NCBI GenBank assembly: GCA_033782935.1
Contig: JAWQEG010000411.1
Coordinates: 493,501-557,500, forward strand
Direction of reading: 5' to 3'
Length of the DNA stretch: 64,000 bases
Origin: Petrolisthes cinctipes
Lineage: Eukaryota > Arthropoda > Malacostraca > Decapoda > Porcellanidae
Under the pieces are notes generated by a model that was not told the origin of the DNA, did no database searches, and was given only the letters and a program-made list of their open reading frames with translations. Shown one piece after another: positions 1 to 9,877 of the stretch (positions within the stretch are counted from its first letter, which is position 1; the number at the start of each line of letters is the position of its first letter). Made by a program: the position numbers and the translations under genes.

Positions 1-2465
1 ATTTACAGTCAAAGCACTGTAATGACACCCACACACCCACCACCCCATGATTGACTGCTGATATTTACAGTCCAAGCACTGTAATGACAGCCACACTCCC
101 ACCACCCCATAAATGACTGTTGATATTTACTGTCTAAGCACTGTAATGAAACCCACACACCGACCACCCCAAGAATGACCTTTGATATTTACAGTCTAAG
201 CACTGTAATGAAACCTACACACCCACCACCCAATAAATGACTGTTGATATTTTCAGTCCAAGCTCTGTAATGACACTCACACACCCACCACCCTATAAAT
301 GACTGTTGATATTTACAGTTCAAGCACTGTAATGACACCCACACACCCACCACCCCATTAATGATGGTTAATATTTATAGGCCAAGCACTGTAATGACCC
401 CCAAACACCCACCACCCCAAGAATGACTGTTGATATTTTCAGTTCAAGCACTGTAATGACATCCACACACCCACCACCCTATGAATGACTGTTAATATTT
501 ACAGTCTGAGCACTGTAATAACACCCACACACCCACCACCTAAAGAATGATGGTCTATATTTACAGTCCAGGAACTGTAATGACACCCACACACTCACCA
601 CCCAATGAATGACTGCTGATATTTACAGTCCAATTACTGTCATGACACCCACACACGCACCACCCCATGAATGACTGTTCATATTTACAGTCCAAGCACT
701 CTAATGAAAACCCACCACCCAATAAATGAATGTTGATATTTATAGTTAAAACACTGTAATAACACCCACACACCCACCACCCCATAAATGACTGTTGATA
801 TTTGCAGTTTAAGCACTATAATGATACCCACACACCCACCATCCCTAGAATGACTTTTGATATTTACAGTCCAACCACTGTAATGACACCTACACACCCA
901 CCACCCCATAAATGACTGTTGATATTTGCAGTTTAAGCACTATAATGATACCCACACACCCACCACCCGATGAATGACTGTTAATATTTACAGTCCAAGA
1001 TCTGTAATGACACTCACACACCCACCACTCTATGAATGACTGTTGATATTTACAGTCCATGCACTGTAATGACACCCGCACACCCACCACCCGATAAATG
1101 ATGGTTAATATTAATAGTCCAAGCACTGTAATGACACCCACGCACCAACCAATCCATCAATGACTGTTTATATTTTCAGTCCAAGCACTGTAATGACATC
1201 CACAGACCCACCACACCATGAATGACTGTTAATATTTACAGTCTGAGCTCTGTAATGACACCCACACACCCACCACCTAATGAATGATGGTTGATATTTC
1301 CAGTCCAAGAAGTGTCATGACACCCACACACCCACCACCTCATGAATGACTGTTGATATTTACAGTCCAAGCACTCTAATGACACCCACCACCCAATAAA
1401 TGAATGTTGATATTTATAGTTAAAACCCTGTAATGACACCCACACACCCACCACCCCATGAATAAATGTTGATATTTACAGTCCAAGCTCTGTAATGACA
1501 CTCACACACCCACCACCCTATGAATGACTGTTGATATTTACAGTCCAGAAACTGTAATGACACCCACACACCCACCACCCCATGAATAAATGTTGATATT
1601 TACCGTCCAAGCTCTGTAATGACACTCACACACCCACCACCCTATGAATGACTGTTGATATTTACAGTCCAGATACTGTAATGACACCCACACACCCACC
1701 ACCCCATAAATGACGGTTGATATTTACAGTCCAAACACTGTAATGACACCCACACACCCACCACCCCATGAATGACAGTTGATATTTTCAGTCCAAGCAC
1801 TGTAATGACATCCACACATGCACCACCTTATGAATGACTGTTAATATTTACAGTCTGAGCACTGTAATGACACCCAAACATCCACCACCCAGTGAATGTT
1901 GGTTGATATTTAAAGTCCAAGAACTTTAATAACACCCCCACACTTACCACCCCATGAATGACTGTTGATATTTACAGTCCAAGCACTGTCATGACACCCA
2001 CACACACACCATCCCATGAATAACTGTTGATATTTACAGTCCAAGCACTCTAATGACACCCACCACCTTATAAATGACTGTTGATATTTACAGTCAAAAC
2101 ACTGTAATGACACCCACACACACACCACCCCATGAATGACATTTGATATTTACAGTCCAAGCATTGTAATGACACCCACCACCCCATGATTGACTGTTGA
2201 TATTTACAGTCTAAGCACTGCATAGACACCCAAACCCCCACAACCTTATGAATGACTGTTGATATTTAAAGTCCAGGCACTGTAATGACACCCACACACC
2301 CATCACCCCATGAATTACTGTTGATATTTAGAGTCCAAACACTGTAATGCCACCCACCACCCCATGAATGACTGTTGATATTTACAGTCCAAGCACTAAT
2401 GACACACACACACCCACCACCCAATGAATGACTTGATATTTACGGTCCAAGCACTATAATGACAC
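1..2465. repeat. 62-bp satellite array, left segment
   Basis: Head-to-tail copies of a ~62-bp monomer with no gene between them. Each copy has an AT-rich part (GAATGACTGTTGATATTTAC), a short dyad (ACAGT-CCAAGC-ACTGT) and a C-rich part (CACCCACACACCCACCACCC). Copies differ by scattered substitutions and a few recurrent length variants. Local dimer duplications are visible: 782-840 and 902-960 share a rare variant (TTGCAGTTTAAGCAC), and a 124-bp dimer at 1458-1581 is repeated at 1582-1705. The last monomer is cut at 2465 by the LTR retrotransposon. Short minus-strand open frames here are repeat artefacts. Confidence 0.97.
2462..2465. other. Target-site duplication, left copy (ACAC)
   Basis: The four bases ACAC precede the 5' LTR and also follow the 3' LTR (8949-8952). 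The flanks joined through one ACAC give the usual satellite string GACACCCACACACCC. The satellite is itself rich in ACAC, so the exact length (4 or 5 bp) is slightly uncertain. Confidence 0.75.
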
Positions 2466-2992
2466 TGTTACGACCCTCTCCTCTACACCACTCTACTTCC
2501 TAACTACCTTCAATTACCACTACCAATATTGGCCTAAAACATCCGAACTCACTATGGAGTTGGGTTCGGGGGTTCATGAGGCCTCAGAAGAGGTGACTTC
2601 CAGTCGTCGTCAAGACACACAGTCAGTATCAAGGCCCCACTCACCCTGTAAGGGTCTCCTCCTCCATCCACCTCCTCTCAGCCTACACACTCGATACCAC
2701 CACCATAACGAGTGTCTGCCAGTAATCCGTCTACATTCACACACGTATCGTTTATTATATATTCTGTTCTTTTCTCTTATGTCTCACCAGTTATTCTTGT
2801 ATATGTATAGGTTAAGTTTATAGTTTTAAAGTGTTTAGTTGTTTGTCATTTATTGTCTTTATTTACATCATATTATCTAAATGTTTCAAGTTCTTTATTA
2901 ATTCAACTTATTGTTATAGCCCTAGTACTAGAGCCTGGAATTAAATAATTACTATTAACTGTTTAAGAGTTTTCAACGTCCTGGTTGTAACA
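2466..2992 (+). repeat. 5' LTR (527 bp)
   Basis: This LTR begins TGTTACGACC and ends TTGTAACA, giving TG...CA termini, and is colinear with 8422-8948 at the same length. By eye I count about 12 substitutions and no indels between the LTRs, roughly 2.3%. A TATA-like stretch (TTATATATT) near 2753-2762 could be the promoter core; this is inference. An 89-codon open frame at 2554-2823 is preserved in both LTRs but shows no recognisable domain, and I do not treat it as a gene. Confidence 0.95.
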
Positions 2993-3676
2993 ATTGGCGA
3001 CCTCGCCAGGATACGTGTGTATTGTTGGAGACAACCAATTGAAATTCTTGTTGAGTAGTTCATTGACTTGGTATTGGTTAACTGGTAGTAGATAGGAGGT
3101 GAGTGGTCATACAGTTTTTCTCTTGTTAAGGGTTCCAGTTGCTCTAAAAACTGTATTAAGCAGAGGGTATTAGTTTTCCCTCTGTTTCTCAAGAATCAGT
3201 ATCGAACAAGTGTCTAGTCAATCATATATATAATCTGAGTGTACCATTTATTCCGTGTCTCTTATATCATTATCCAGTGGGTGTCTTGAATCCACGTACA
3301 CTCTCTCGAGGATATTCTCCTCCCTTCCCCTAGACATTGTCGGTACTCATAAACGGTTAGGTGTGGTTACAGCAAGGGTAGATTCTGAGGTCTATTCCGG
3401 TTGTTCTCGACTGGTTGTATCATTATCACCATACTATCGCGTTTATCTTTTTCTCACACAGAGATGATAGGTAATAATAATCCTGTGTCACACTGAGATA
3501 ATAGTCCTGTGTCGCTTATTAGCATCTTTTTGTTTTGTTTTGTTTTCAAGACGTGCTTTGTCCCGTTGTCTTGATCGGTAGGAGGCATCCTCTAAAATAA
3601 GAGAAATCCCCTACTCAGTGGGTTTGTGACTGGTTGTATCATTTGAACCATACTATCGTGTTGTTATATTCTCATT
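2993..3676 (+). other. 5' leader between LTR and gag, with internal direct repeat
   Basis: A 684-bp untranslated leader. It contains an imperfect ~50-bp direct repeat: 3409-3459 and 3628-3676 share GACTGGTTGTATCATT and CCATACTATCG. It also has smaller repeats of TCCTGTGTC near 3480-3515. The second copy of the long repeat runs up to the gag start codon at 3677. Packaging or translation signals would be expected here but none can be identified from sequence alone. The small open frame at 3255-3467 resembles nothing recognisable. Confidence 0.7.
2995..3011 (+). other. Primer-binding site (PBS)
   Basis: TGGCGACCTCGCCAGGA begins two bases after the 5' LTR. The TGG start pairs with the CCA end of a tRNA, as expected for minus-strand priming. 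An arginine tRNA is a reasonable guess from the TGGCGACC start, but the tRNA was not identified. A search of the host tRNA set with these 17 bases would settle it. Confidence 0.8.
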
Positions 3677-6600
3677 ATGTCACAGATATTTGATATAGAA
3701 GATTTCATTCTTAATCCTTCTAAACAGAAATTACAAGGATGGCTGAAGAAAGAGGATTGGAAGAGGTTAGCACAACACTACAAAGTGTCCATTCATTATA
3801 CTATGACAAAAGAAGTAATTAAGAATGTAGTGGTCGAGGCATTAGTTGAATCAGGAGTTGTAGATGCTTCTGCCATTGAGGAAATGACACCATTTGGTTT
3901 TCGTCCCCGTTCAAAACCAGTAGAACAGCTAGTTGATCCCCATGACCAGTCTCGTGAGACTCAGGGTTCAGTACACTTAATCGAACATGAGAGTCCTGGT
4001 GCTGTAAACCAGTTGGAACTAGAAAAAATGAAGCTAGAGTACCAATTCAAAACGAGGCAAATGGAGTTTGAAAGAGAGAAGCTTCAAGTAGAAAGAGAGA
4101 ATCAACTCAAAACGAGGCAAATGGAGTTGGAGTTTGAAAGAGAGAAGCTTCAAGTAGAAAGGGAGGTTGAAAGAGAGAAGCTTCAAGTAGAAAAACTTAA
4201 ATTAGATAAGGAAATAAACAGTGACACTCAGTTTAAGGCTAGGGAACTGGAAATACAAGAAAATCAACTTGAATTAAATTTTGGGAATCTTTCTAGTCTT
4301 GTTCCTAATTTTAATGAAGATGATGTGGATGGTTTCTTCAATTCTTTTGAGAGAATAGCTGAGAAACACGGGTGGCCAGAAGAAAAACAGATGTCTCTGC
4401 TCGCTCCTAAATTCATAGGAAAGGCTCAACGAGTGTACAACAGCTTAGACCAACCTAATGATTACAATTATGTCAAACAGCAAATTCGATATGCTTATGC
4501 GATTACACCGGATGGTTATCGCCAACGTTTCAGATCCCTAACAAAAGCTTTTCATCAAACATATGTGGAATTCGCCACCGAGAAACTTAGGTTTTGTAAA
4601 AAATGGCTAAACTCTCTAAATGTTACAACTTTTTCAGAGCTTGTCAACCTTATTGTTCTGGAAGAGTGGAAAAACAAATTGCCCTTTTTCCTGGTGAGAC
4701 ATATAGAGGAGAGAGGTGAGAAAGAGTTGTGTCGTGCGGCGGAGCTGGCAGATGCCCATGCACTAATGGTGGATGGGTGGGGACGTGGAGAAGGAAAATC
4801 TGTAAGGCCGTCCCCTGATGGTTACTTCTCGAGACCGGTTGGTGAGTCTGGGGGGCATGGATCTTATTCCCGGTCAGGAGTACAATGCAGGTATTGTAAA
4901 AAGATGGGCCATACTATTAGGAAATGTCTTCACCCAGGATGTCATGACTCAAACCAACCTCCTTATCCCAATCGACAAACCATCAACCATCCTAGACCCG
5001 TTGCTGCCACTAATATCCCAGCCCCGATACAAGCCTTGTTTGAACCATTCACTTTCACAGGAGTTGCTTCGATTGTTGATGATTCAAAGGTTCCAATTAA
5101 TATCCTTAGAGATACAGCTTGTGCACAGAGTATAATCTTGTCAAGTGTCTTCTCAAATATAGCGGAGACGTATACAGGAGAGAAAGTGGTAGTTTCTGAC
5201 CTGACCAGTAATTATTCTTACCCATTAGCTGAGATTTACTTACAATGTCCCCTCATCACTGGCCTTGTTCGTGTTGCAGTCAGTGAGACATTACCTGTGC
5301 AAGGAGTGCATTTTCTATTGGGAAACGACCTGGCAGGATCCTCGGTACTTCCTCCAATAAACACTGTAGAATCTCCCTTAGAGAAAAGCCCAACCTCCAG
5401 TGTGGATGAAACCACTCCCTCTTTATTTCCAGCTTGTGCTGTCACCCGATCCCAAACCAAACTCACTCAGTCACCCTCCTTTCTCCCTTCCTTAAACCCT
5501 CCTTCATCTGTCACAGAGGATTTAATTAACACCACCTTATCTAAAAAGGAACTGATCACCGCACAACAACGTGATCCCTCCCAAGCTAAGTTGATTCACA
5601 TTGCGGATGACAAAGCCGAAGAGAACACATTACCTAATTATTATCATCAGGATGGTATTCTAATGAGAGCCTACAGACCCCCACACCACTCAGACAAAGA
5701 TGCCTGGTCAGAAACACACCAAGTTGTTGTCCCCCATTCTGTCCGCAATAGCATAATGAAATTAGCCCATGATGGATATGCAGGACATCTTGGTATGAGG
5801 AAGACTTATCTTAAGGTGTTAGCACATTTCTACTGGCCGGGAATGAGAAAGAATATCTCTGACTTTGTGAGGACCTGTTATATTTGCCAGATTGTGGGAA
5901 AGCCAAATAGACCAATTCCTATTGCTCCTCTCAAAACAATCCCTATCATTAATGAGCCATTTGAAAAGATTATTATAGATTGTGTAGGACCCTTGCCTGT
6001 AAGTAAACAGAGAAATCAATACATCCTAACAGTTGTTGATCCGGCTACCCGCTATCCTGCAGCTTTTCCTCTTAAATCCATAACAACTAAATCGATTGTA
6101 AAACCATTGCTACATTTTTTCACATCAATGGGAGTGCCAAAAATCATTCAGTCTGACCAAGGGACTAATTTCACCAGTAATATGTTCCAACAGGTCCTGG
6201 CAGAGTTGGGGATAAAACATGTCACTTCCTCTGCTTACCACCCTCAATCTCAGGGGTGTCTGGAGAGATATCACCAAACCATTAAAACTATGTTGAGAAA
6301 ATACTGTCATGAGGCTGGAACAAGCTGGGACACTCATTTGGACTGGCTCTTGTTTGCCATAAGAGAGGCGAACCATGATGCCTTGGGGGTCTCCCCATTT
6401 GAACTTTTATTTGGACGACCTATCCGAGGTCCCTTAAAGATCCTTAAGGATAAATGGTTCGACTCTCAACCCAATCCTTTAACAGTCAATCAATATCTAT
6501 CTGAATTAGGCAAGAAGTTGCAAACGGTCCGCACTTTTGCGAAGTCCCACTTGTCTCGGTTGCAGGACAGGACAACCCAGTTGTGGGGAACTAAGGCAGT

Positions 6601-6742
6601 CCTTAGAACATTTAAAGTAGGACAAAAGGTTCTAGCCTTTCTGCCCAGCCATGGTAATCCCCTACAGAAGCGTTATAGTGGACCTTATGTTATAAAAAAA
6701 AAAGCTCAGTCCTCTCAACTATGTAATAGAAACACCAGATAG
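3677..6742 (+). CDS. Gag-protease-integrase polyprotein of the LTR element
   Basis: The 1,021-residue ORF is the first long open frame after the leader. In order: an N-terminal Gag region (1-~110); a charged coiled coil (~115-200) with three copies of FEREKLQVER or a close variant; a capsid-like region (~205-375); a CCHC zinc knuckle (404-417, CRYCKKMGHTIRKC); a retropepsin-like region with DTA at 479-481 and LLGNDLAG at 547-554; and integrase. Integrase shows an HHCC zinc module (His698, His704, Cys734, Cys737), a catalytic triad Asp768, Asp827, Glu863 (exactly 35 residues between the last two), and the start of a GPY/F module (Gly1002-Tyr1004). The ORF leaves frame at a run of ten A (6694-6703), so the last ~12 residues are out of frame and the GPY/F module continues in the next ORF's frame. 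The protease motif DTA in place of DTG is unusual. Roles in particle assembly, polyprotein cleavage and insertion are inferred from the families. Confidence 0.93.
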   Translation: MSQIFDIEDFILNPSKQKLQGWLKKEDWKRLAQHYKVSIHYTMTKEVIKNVVVEALVESGVVDASAIEEMTPFGFRPRSKPVEQLVDPHDQSRETQGSVHLIEHESPGAVNQLELEKMKLEYQFKTRQMEFEREKLQVERENQLKTRQMELEFEREKLQVEREVEREKLQVEKLKLDKEINSDTQFKARELEIQENQLELNFGNLSSLVPNFNEDDVDGFFNSFERIAEKHGWPEEKQMSLLAPKFIGKAQRVYNSLDQPNDYNYVKQQIRYAYAITPDGYRQRFRSLTKAFHQTYVEFATEKLRFCKKWLNSLNVTTFSELVNLIVLEEWKNKLPFFLVRHIEERGEKELCRAAELADAHALMVDGWGRGEGKSVRPSPDGYFSRPVGESGGHGSYSRSGVQCRYCKKMGHTIRKCLHPGCHDSNQPPYPNRQTINHPRPVAATNIPAPIQALFEPFTFTGVASIVDDSKVPINILRDTACAQSIILSSVFSNIAETYTGEKVVVSDLTSNYSYPLAEIYLQCPLITGLVRVAVSETLPVQGVHFLLGNDLAGSSVLPPINTVESPLEKSPTSSVDETTPSLFPACAVTRSQTKLTQSPSFLPSLNPPSSVTEDLINTTLSKKELITAQQRDPSQAKLIHIADDKAEENTLPNYYHQDGILMRAYRPPHHSDKDAWSETHQVVVPHSVRNSIMKLAHDGYAGHLGMRKTYLKVLAHFYWPGMRKNISDFVRTCYICQIVGKPNRPIPIAPLKTIPIINEPFEKIIIDCVGPLPVSKQRNQYILTVVDPATRYPAAFPLKSITTKSIVKPLLHFFTSMGVPKIIQSDQGTNFTSNMFQQVLAELGIKHVTSSAYHPQSQGCLERYHQTIKTMLRKYCHEAGTSWDTHLDWLLFAIREANHDALGVSPFELLFGRPIRGPLKILKDKWFDSQPNPLTVNQYLSELGKKLQTVRTFAKSHLSRLQDRTTQLWGTKAVLRTFKVGQKVLAFLPSHGNPLQKRYSGPYVIKKKAQSSQLCNRNTR
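6694..6703 (+). other. A10 run at the integrase/RT frame break
   Basis: Ten consecutive A. The upstream frame stays open only to the stop at 6740-6742. The frame that continues the integrase C-terminus and leads into RT is reached by skipping one base in this run. It could be a homopolymer insertion in this copy, an assembly error, or a +1 frameshift site. A one-base length error is the simplest reading. Confidence 0.8.
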
Positions 6743-6758
6743 GCGGAAAAAGTCCCAA

Positions 6759-8378
6759 TTGGTTCATATTAATCTCATTCGCGATTATCTCTCCAGAACA
6801 TCAGGTGACGAGCCAGGAGACCCAGTGGTGGCTCTATGTGTGACGATGGTTCCCCAGACAGTGACTGACGAGGAGGAGATTGATGAGGAAACTGATGGAG
6901 AAAACATCCTTACTGTGGATCTCCCAACCTCCAATGGATTTTTCCCCAACAGTCACCTTTTATCAAATTTTCAATCCTATTGTTCAGAACTAGAAAACTC
7001 CTTCTGTAAGGATATTAAGTCCCTGTTGTCAAAGTATCCTGAAATCACAGCTGATCGTCCGGGTTTGTGTACTATCATTTCTCATGACATCTCCCTTACA
7101 GAAGAGTGCAAAGCTCCCATTAGGCTTGCACCATATAAACTAAATCCTGCTAAAACTGCCATTCTAAAACAGGAAGTTCAATATCTCTTAGACTATCATT
7201 TAGCTGAACCTAGCATCTCTCCTTGGGCAGCTCCATGTTTATTAGTTCCTAAACCAGACCACTCTTATCGAATGTGCACTGATTACAGGAAACTTAACGA
7301 AGTCACTGTCAGGGATGCTTTTCCATTACCTCTAATTGAACAATTATTAGATCAAGTGGGTTCATCAAAGTATATAAGTACAATAGACCTTCAGAAAGGT
7401 TATTACCAGGTCCCGCTCACAAAGAAGGCCCAAACTTTTTCAGCCTTTATCACACCATTTGGGCTCTACCAATATAAAGTAATGCCTTTCGGGTTAACTA
7501 ACGCTCCTTCTACCTTCCAAAGGATGATAAACTCTGTCGTGAGGGACCTGCGAGGGACTGCTGCATACCTGGATGACGTGGTGGTGGTGGCCGACAGTTG
7601 GGAAGAACATCTCTCCCGTCTGAACGACCTCTTTCAACGATTACGAGAGGCGGGCTTGACCATCCATCTGAGGAAGTCTGTGTTTGGAAGAGGCACAGTC
7701 ACCTATTTAGGACACGTTGTGGGAGGAGGCAGCTTACGACCAAAAGAAGCCAAAATCAGAGCAATTCTGGCGTTTCCCATTCCCAGAACCAGGAAGGAAG
7801 TGATGAGATTTCTTGGAATGGTGGGTTATTACCGAAGATTCTGTGTCAACTTTGCAACCATCTCAGCTCCCCTAACCCAGCTCACCAGTCCTAAGGCACC
7901 TTTCAATTGGACAGTTGCCTGTGAAGAATCCTTCAACAAGCTAAAAACTTTCCTCACGTCCAAGCCAGTACTAAAAACTCCAGACTTCAACCAGCCATTT
8001 AATCTCCAAGTGGATGCCAGTGGAGTAGGAGTTGGAGCGGTACTCCTGCAGCCAGCAACCACCTCATCTGTACTACATCCTGTCGCCTTCTTAGCAGCCA
8101 AACTGAAACCACACCAGGCCAAGTATTCAAACATCGAGAAGGAGGCCCTGGCACTCATACTAGCAGTCAAGAAATTTGAATGTTATGTACAGACGGCTCC
8201 ACACAAGGTTCAGGTGTACATGGACCATAACCCCCTGGCCTTCATCCAGAAAATGAAAACTTCCAATCAAAGAATCCTAAGGTGGGCGTTGGCATTACAA
8301 CCTTATCACCTAGAAGTTCGATATATCAAGGGAGCTGACAACCTCATCGCGGACACTCTTTCCCGTAACCCTCTATAA
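6759..8378 (+). CDS. Reverse transcriptase-RNase H of the LTR element
   Basis: A 539-residue ORF read from its first ATG. The frame is open further upstream to the A10 run and there continues the integrase GPY/F module, so this is probably the second half of one pol and not an independent gene. RT motifs: Asp210 in TIDLQKGYYQVPL, PFGLTNAPSTFQ, and catalytic YLDD (Tyr270, Asp272, Asp273). These are followed by the Gypsy-type connection region (FLGMVGYYRRF). RNase H follows with Asp419 (VDASG), Glu462 (KEALAL), Asp489 (MDHNPL) and Asp532 (ADTLSR), a full catalytic set. The ORF ends 43 bp before the 3' LTR, leaving no room for a downstream integrase. RT would copy the genomic RNA and RNase H would remove it. 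All key residues are intact. Confidence 0.93.
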   Translation: MVHINLIRDYLSRTSGDEPGDPVVALCVTMVPQTVTDEEEIDEETDGENILTVDLPTSNGFFPNSHLLSNFQSYCSELENSFCKDIKSLLSKYPEITADRPGLCTIISHDISLTEECKAPIRLAPYKLNPAKTAILKQEVQYLLDYHLAEPSISPWAAPCLLVPKPDHSYRMCTDYRKLNEVTVRDAFPLPLIEQLLDQVGSSKYISTIDLQKGYYQVPLTKKAQTFSAFITPFGLYQYKVMPFGLTNAPSTFQRMINSVVRDLRGTAAYLDDVVVVADSWEEHLSRLNDLFQRLREAGLTIHLRKSVFGRGTVTYLGHVVGGGSLRPKEAKIRAILAFPIPRTRKEVMRFLGMVGYYRRFCVNFATISAPLTQLTSPKAPFNWTVACEESFNKLKTFLTSKPVLKTPDFNQPFNLQVDASGVGVGAVLLQPATTSSVLHPVAFLAAKLKPHQAKYSNIEKEALALILAVKKFECYVQTAPHKVQVYMDHNPLAFIQKMKTSNQRILRWALALQPYHLEVRYIKGADNLIADTLSRNPL

Positions 8379-8408
8379 CGTCCTACAGACAAGCCCTGCG
8401 GAGGTCTT

Positions 8409-8421
8409 CGGCAGGGGGGTC
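8409..8421 (+). other. Polypurine tract before 3' LTR
   Basis: CGGCAGGGGGGTC lies directly before the TGTTACG start of the 3' LTR and contains a G6 run (8414-8419). This is the expected position and character of the plus-strand primer, though it is interrupted by C and T and is therefore short. Confidence 0.75.
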
Positions 8422-8948
8422 TGTTACGACCCTCTCCTCTACAACACTCTTCTTCCTAACTACCTTCAATTACCACTTCCAATATTGGCCTAAAACATCC
8501 GAACTCACTATGGAGTTGGGTTCGGGGGTTCATGAGGCCTCAGAAGAGGTGACTTCCAGTCGTCGTCAAGACACACAGTCAGTATCAAGGCCACACTCAC
8601 CCTGTAAGGGTCTCCTCCTCCATCCACCTCCTCTCAGCCTACACACTCGATACCACCACAATAACGAGTGTCTGCCAGTAATCCGTCTACATTCACACAC
8701 GTATCGTTTATTATATATTCTGTTCTTTTCTCTTATGTCTCACCAGATATTCTTGTATATGTATAGGTTAAGTTTATAGTTATAAGGTGTTTAGTTGTTT
8801 GTCATTTATTGTCTTTATTTACATCATATTATCTAAATGTTTCAAGTTCTTTATTAATTCAACTTATTGTTATAGCCGTAGGACAAGAGCCTGGAATTAA
8901 AAAATTACTATTAACTGTTTAAGAGTTTTCAACGTCCTGGTTGTAACA
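8422..8948 (+). repeat. 3' LTR (527 bp)
   Basis: Colinear with 2466-2992 and of equal length, with about 12 substitutions seen by eye. Differences cluster near the end (around 8877-8886). It begins TGTTACGACC, ends TTGTAACA, and is followed by the ACAC duplication. Confidence 0.95.
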
Positions 8949-8952
8949 ACAC
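8949..8952. other. Target-site duplication, right copy (ACAC)
   Basis: Matches 2462-2465. The satellite monomer resumes in register from here. Confidence 0.75.
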
Positions 8953-9877
8953 CCACACACCCACCACCCCATGATTGACTGTTGATATTTACAGTCCAAG
9001 CACTGAATAGACACCCAAACACCCACAACCCCATAAATGACTGTTGATATTTAAAGTCCAAGCTCTGTAATGACACCCACACACCCATCACCCCATGAAT
9101 AACTGCTGATATTTACAGTCCAAGAACTCTAATGACACCCACCACCTAATGAATGATGGTTGATATTTACATTCCAAGAAGTGTAATGACACCCACACAC
9201 TCACCACCCCATGAATGACTGTTGATATTTACAGTCCAAGCACTCTCATGACACCCACCACCCAATAAATAAATGTTGATATTTATAGTTAAAACACTGT
9301 AATGACACCCACACACCAACCACCCAATGAATGACTGTTGATATTTACAGTCCAAGCTCTGTAATGACACTCACACACCCACCACCCTATGAATGACTGT
9401 TGATATTTACAGTCCAGGTACTGTAATGACACCCACACACCCACCACCCCATAAATGACGGTTGATATTTACAGTCCAAGCACTGTAATGACACCCACAT
9501 ACCCACCACCCCATGAATGACAGTTGATATTTTCAGTCAAAGCACTGTAATGACATCCACATACCCACCACCCCATGGATGACTGTTAATATTTATAGTC
9601 TGAGCACTGTAATGACACCCACACATCCACCACCCAATGAATGATGGTTGATATTTAAAGTCCAAGAACTGTAATAACACCCAGACACTCACCACCCCAT
9701 GAATGACTGTTGATATTTACAGTCCACGCACTGTCATGACACCCAAACACACACCACCCCATGAATAACTATTGATATTTACAGTCCAAGCACTCTAATG
9801 ACACCCACCACCCTATTAATGACTGTTGATATTTACAGTCAAAATACTGTAATGACACCCACACACCCACCACCCCA

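Larger units (their letters stand above)
2466..8948 (+). mobile_element. LTR retrotransposon, Gmr1-like (Gypsy proteins, Copia-like order)
   Basis: A structurally complete 6,483-bp element: two 527-bp LTRs beginning TGTTACGACC and ending TTGTAACA, a PBS-like TGGCGACC two bases inside the 5' LTR, a gag-protease-integrase ORF, an RT-RNase H ORF ending 43 bp before the 3' LTR, and a G-rich polypurine tract. It interrupts a satellite monomer and is flanked by ACAC on both sides. Removing the element and one ACAC restores a normal monomer. Integrase lies upstream of RT, and nothing integrase-like lies downstream of RNase H. That order is known for the Gmr1 group of Ty3/Gypsy-like elements, which is the basis for the name. 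The only obvious coding defect is a one-base frame break at the A10 run 6694-6703. Confidence 0.93.

Noticed and set aside
561..2128. Minus-strand small Trp/Cys/Gly-rich open frames as genes
   Set aside because: They follow the satellite periodicity, end at the consensus TAA, and change phase with each monomer. The same applies to all such frames across the array.
1..2465. Telomeric repeat array
   Set aside because: The CACCCACACACCC tract is C/A-rich but is part of a 62-bp unit. No TTAGG or TTAGGG tandem repeats are present.
2554..2823. 89-codon open frame in the 5' LTR, also at 8510-8779 in the 3' LTR
   Set aside because: Present in both LTRs only because the LTRs are copies. It has no recognisable domain and lies in the regulatory region.
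2941..3192. Minus-strand open frame over the LTR/leader junction
   Set aside because: It spans the PBS on the opposite strand and resembles no known protein; a chance frame.
7829..8170. 113-codon minus-strand open frame inside RNase H
   Set aside because: It is an antisense shadow of the RT-RNase H gene, which has full catalytic motifs.
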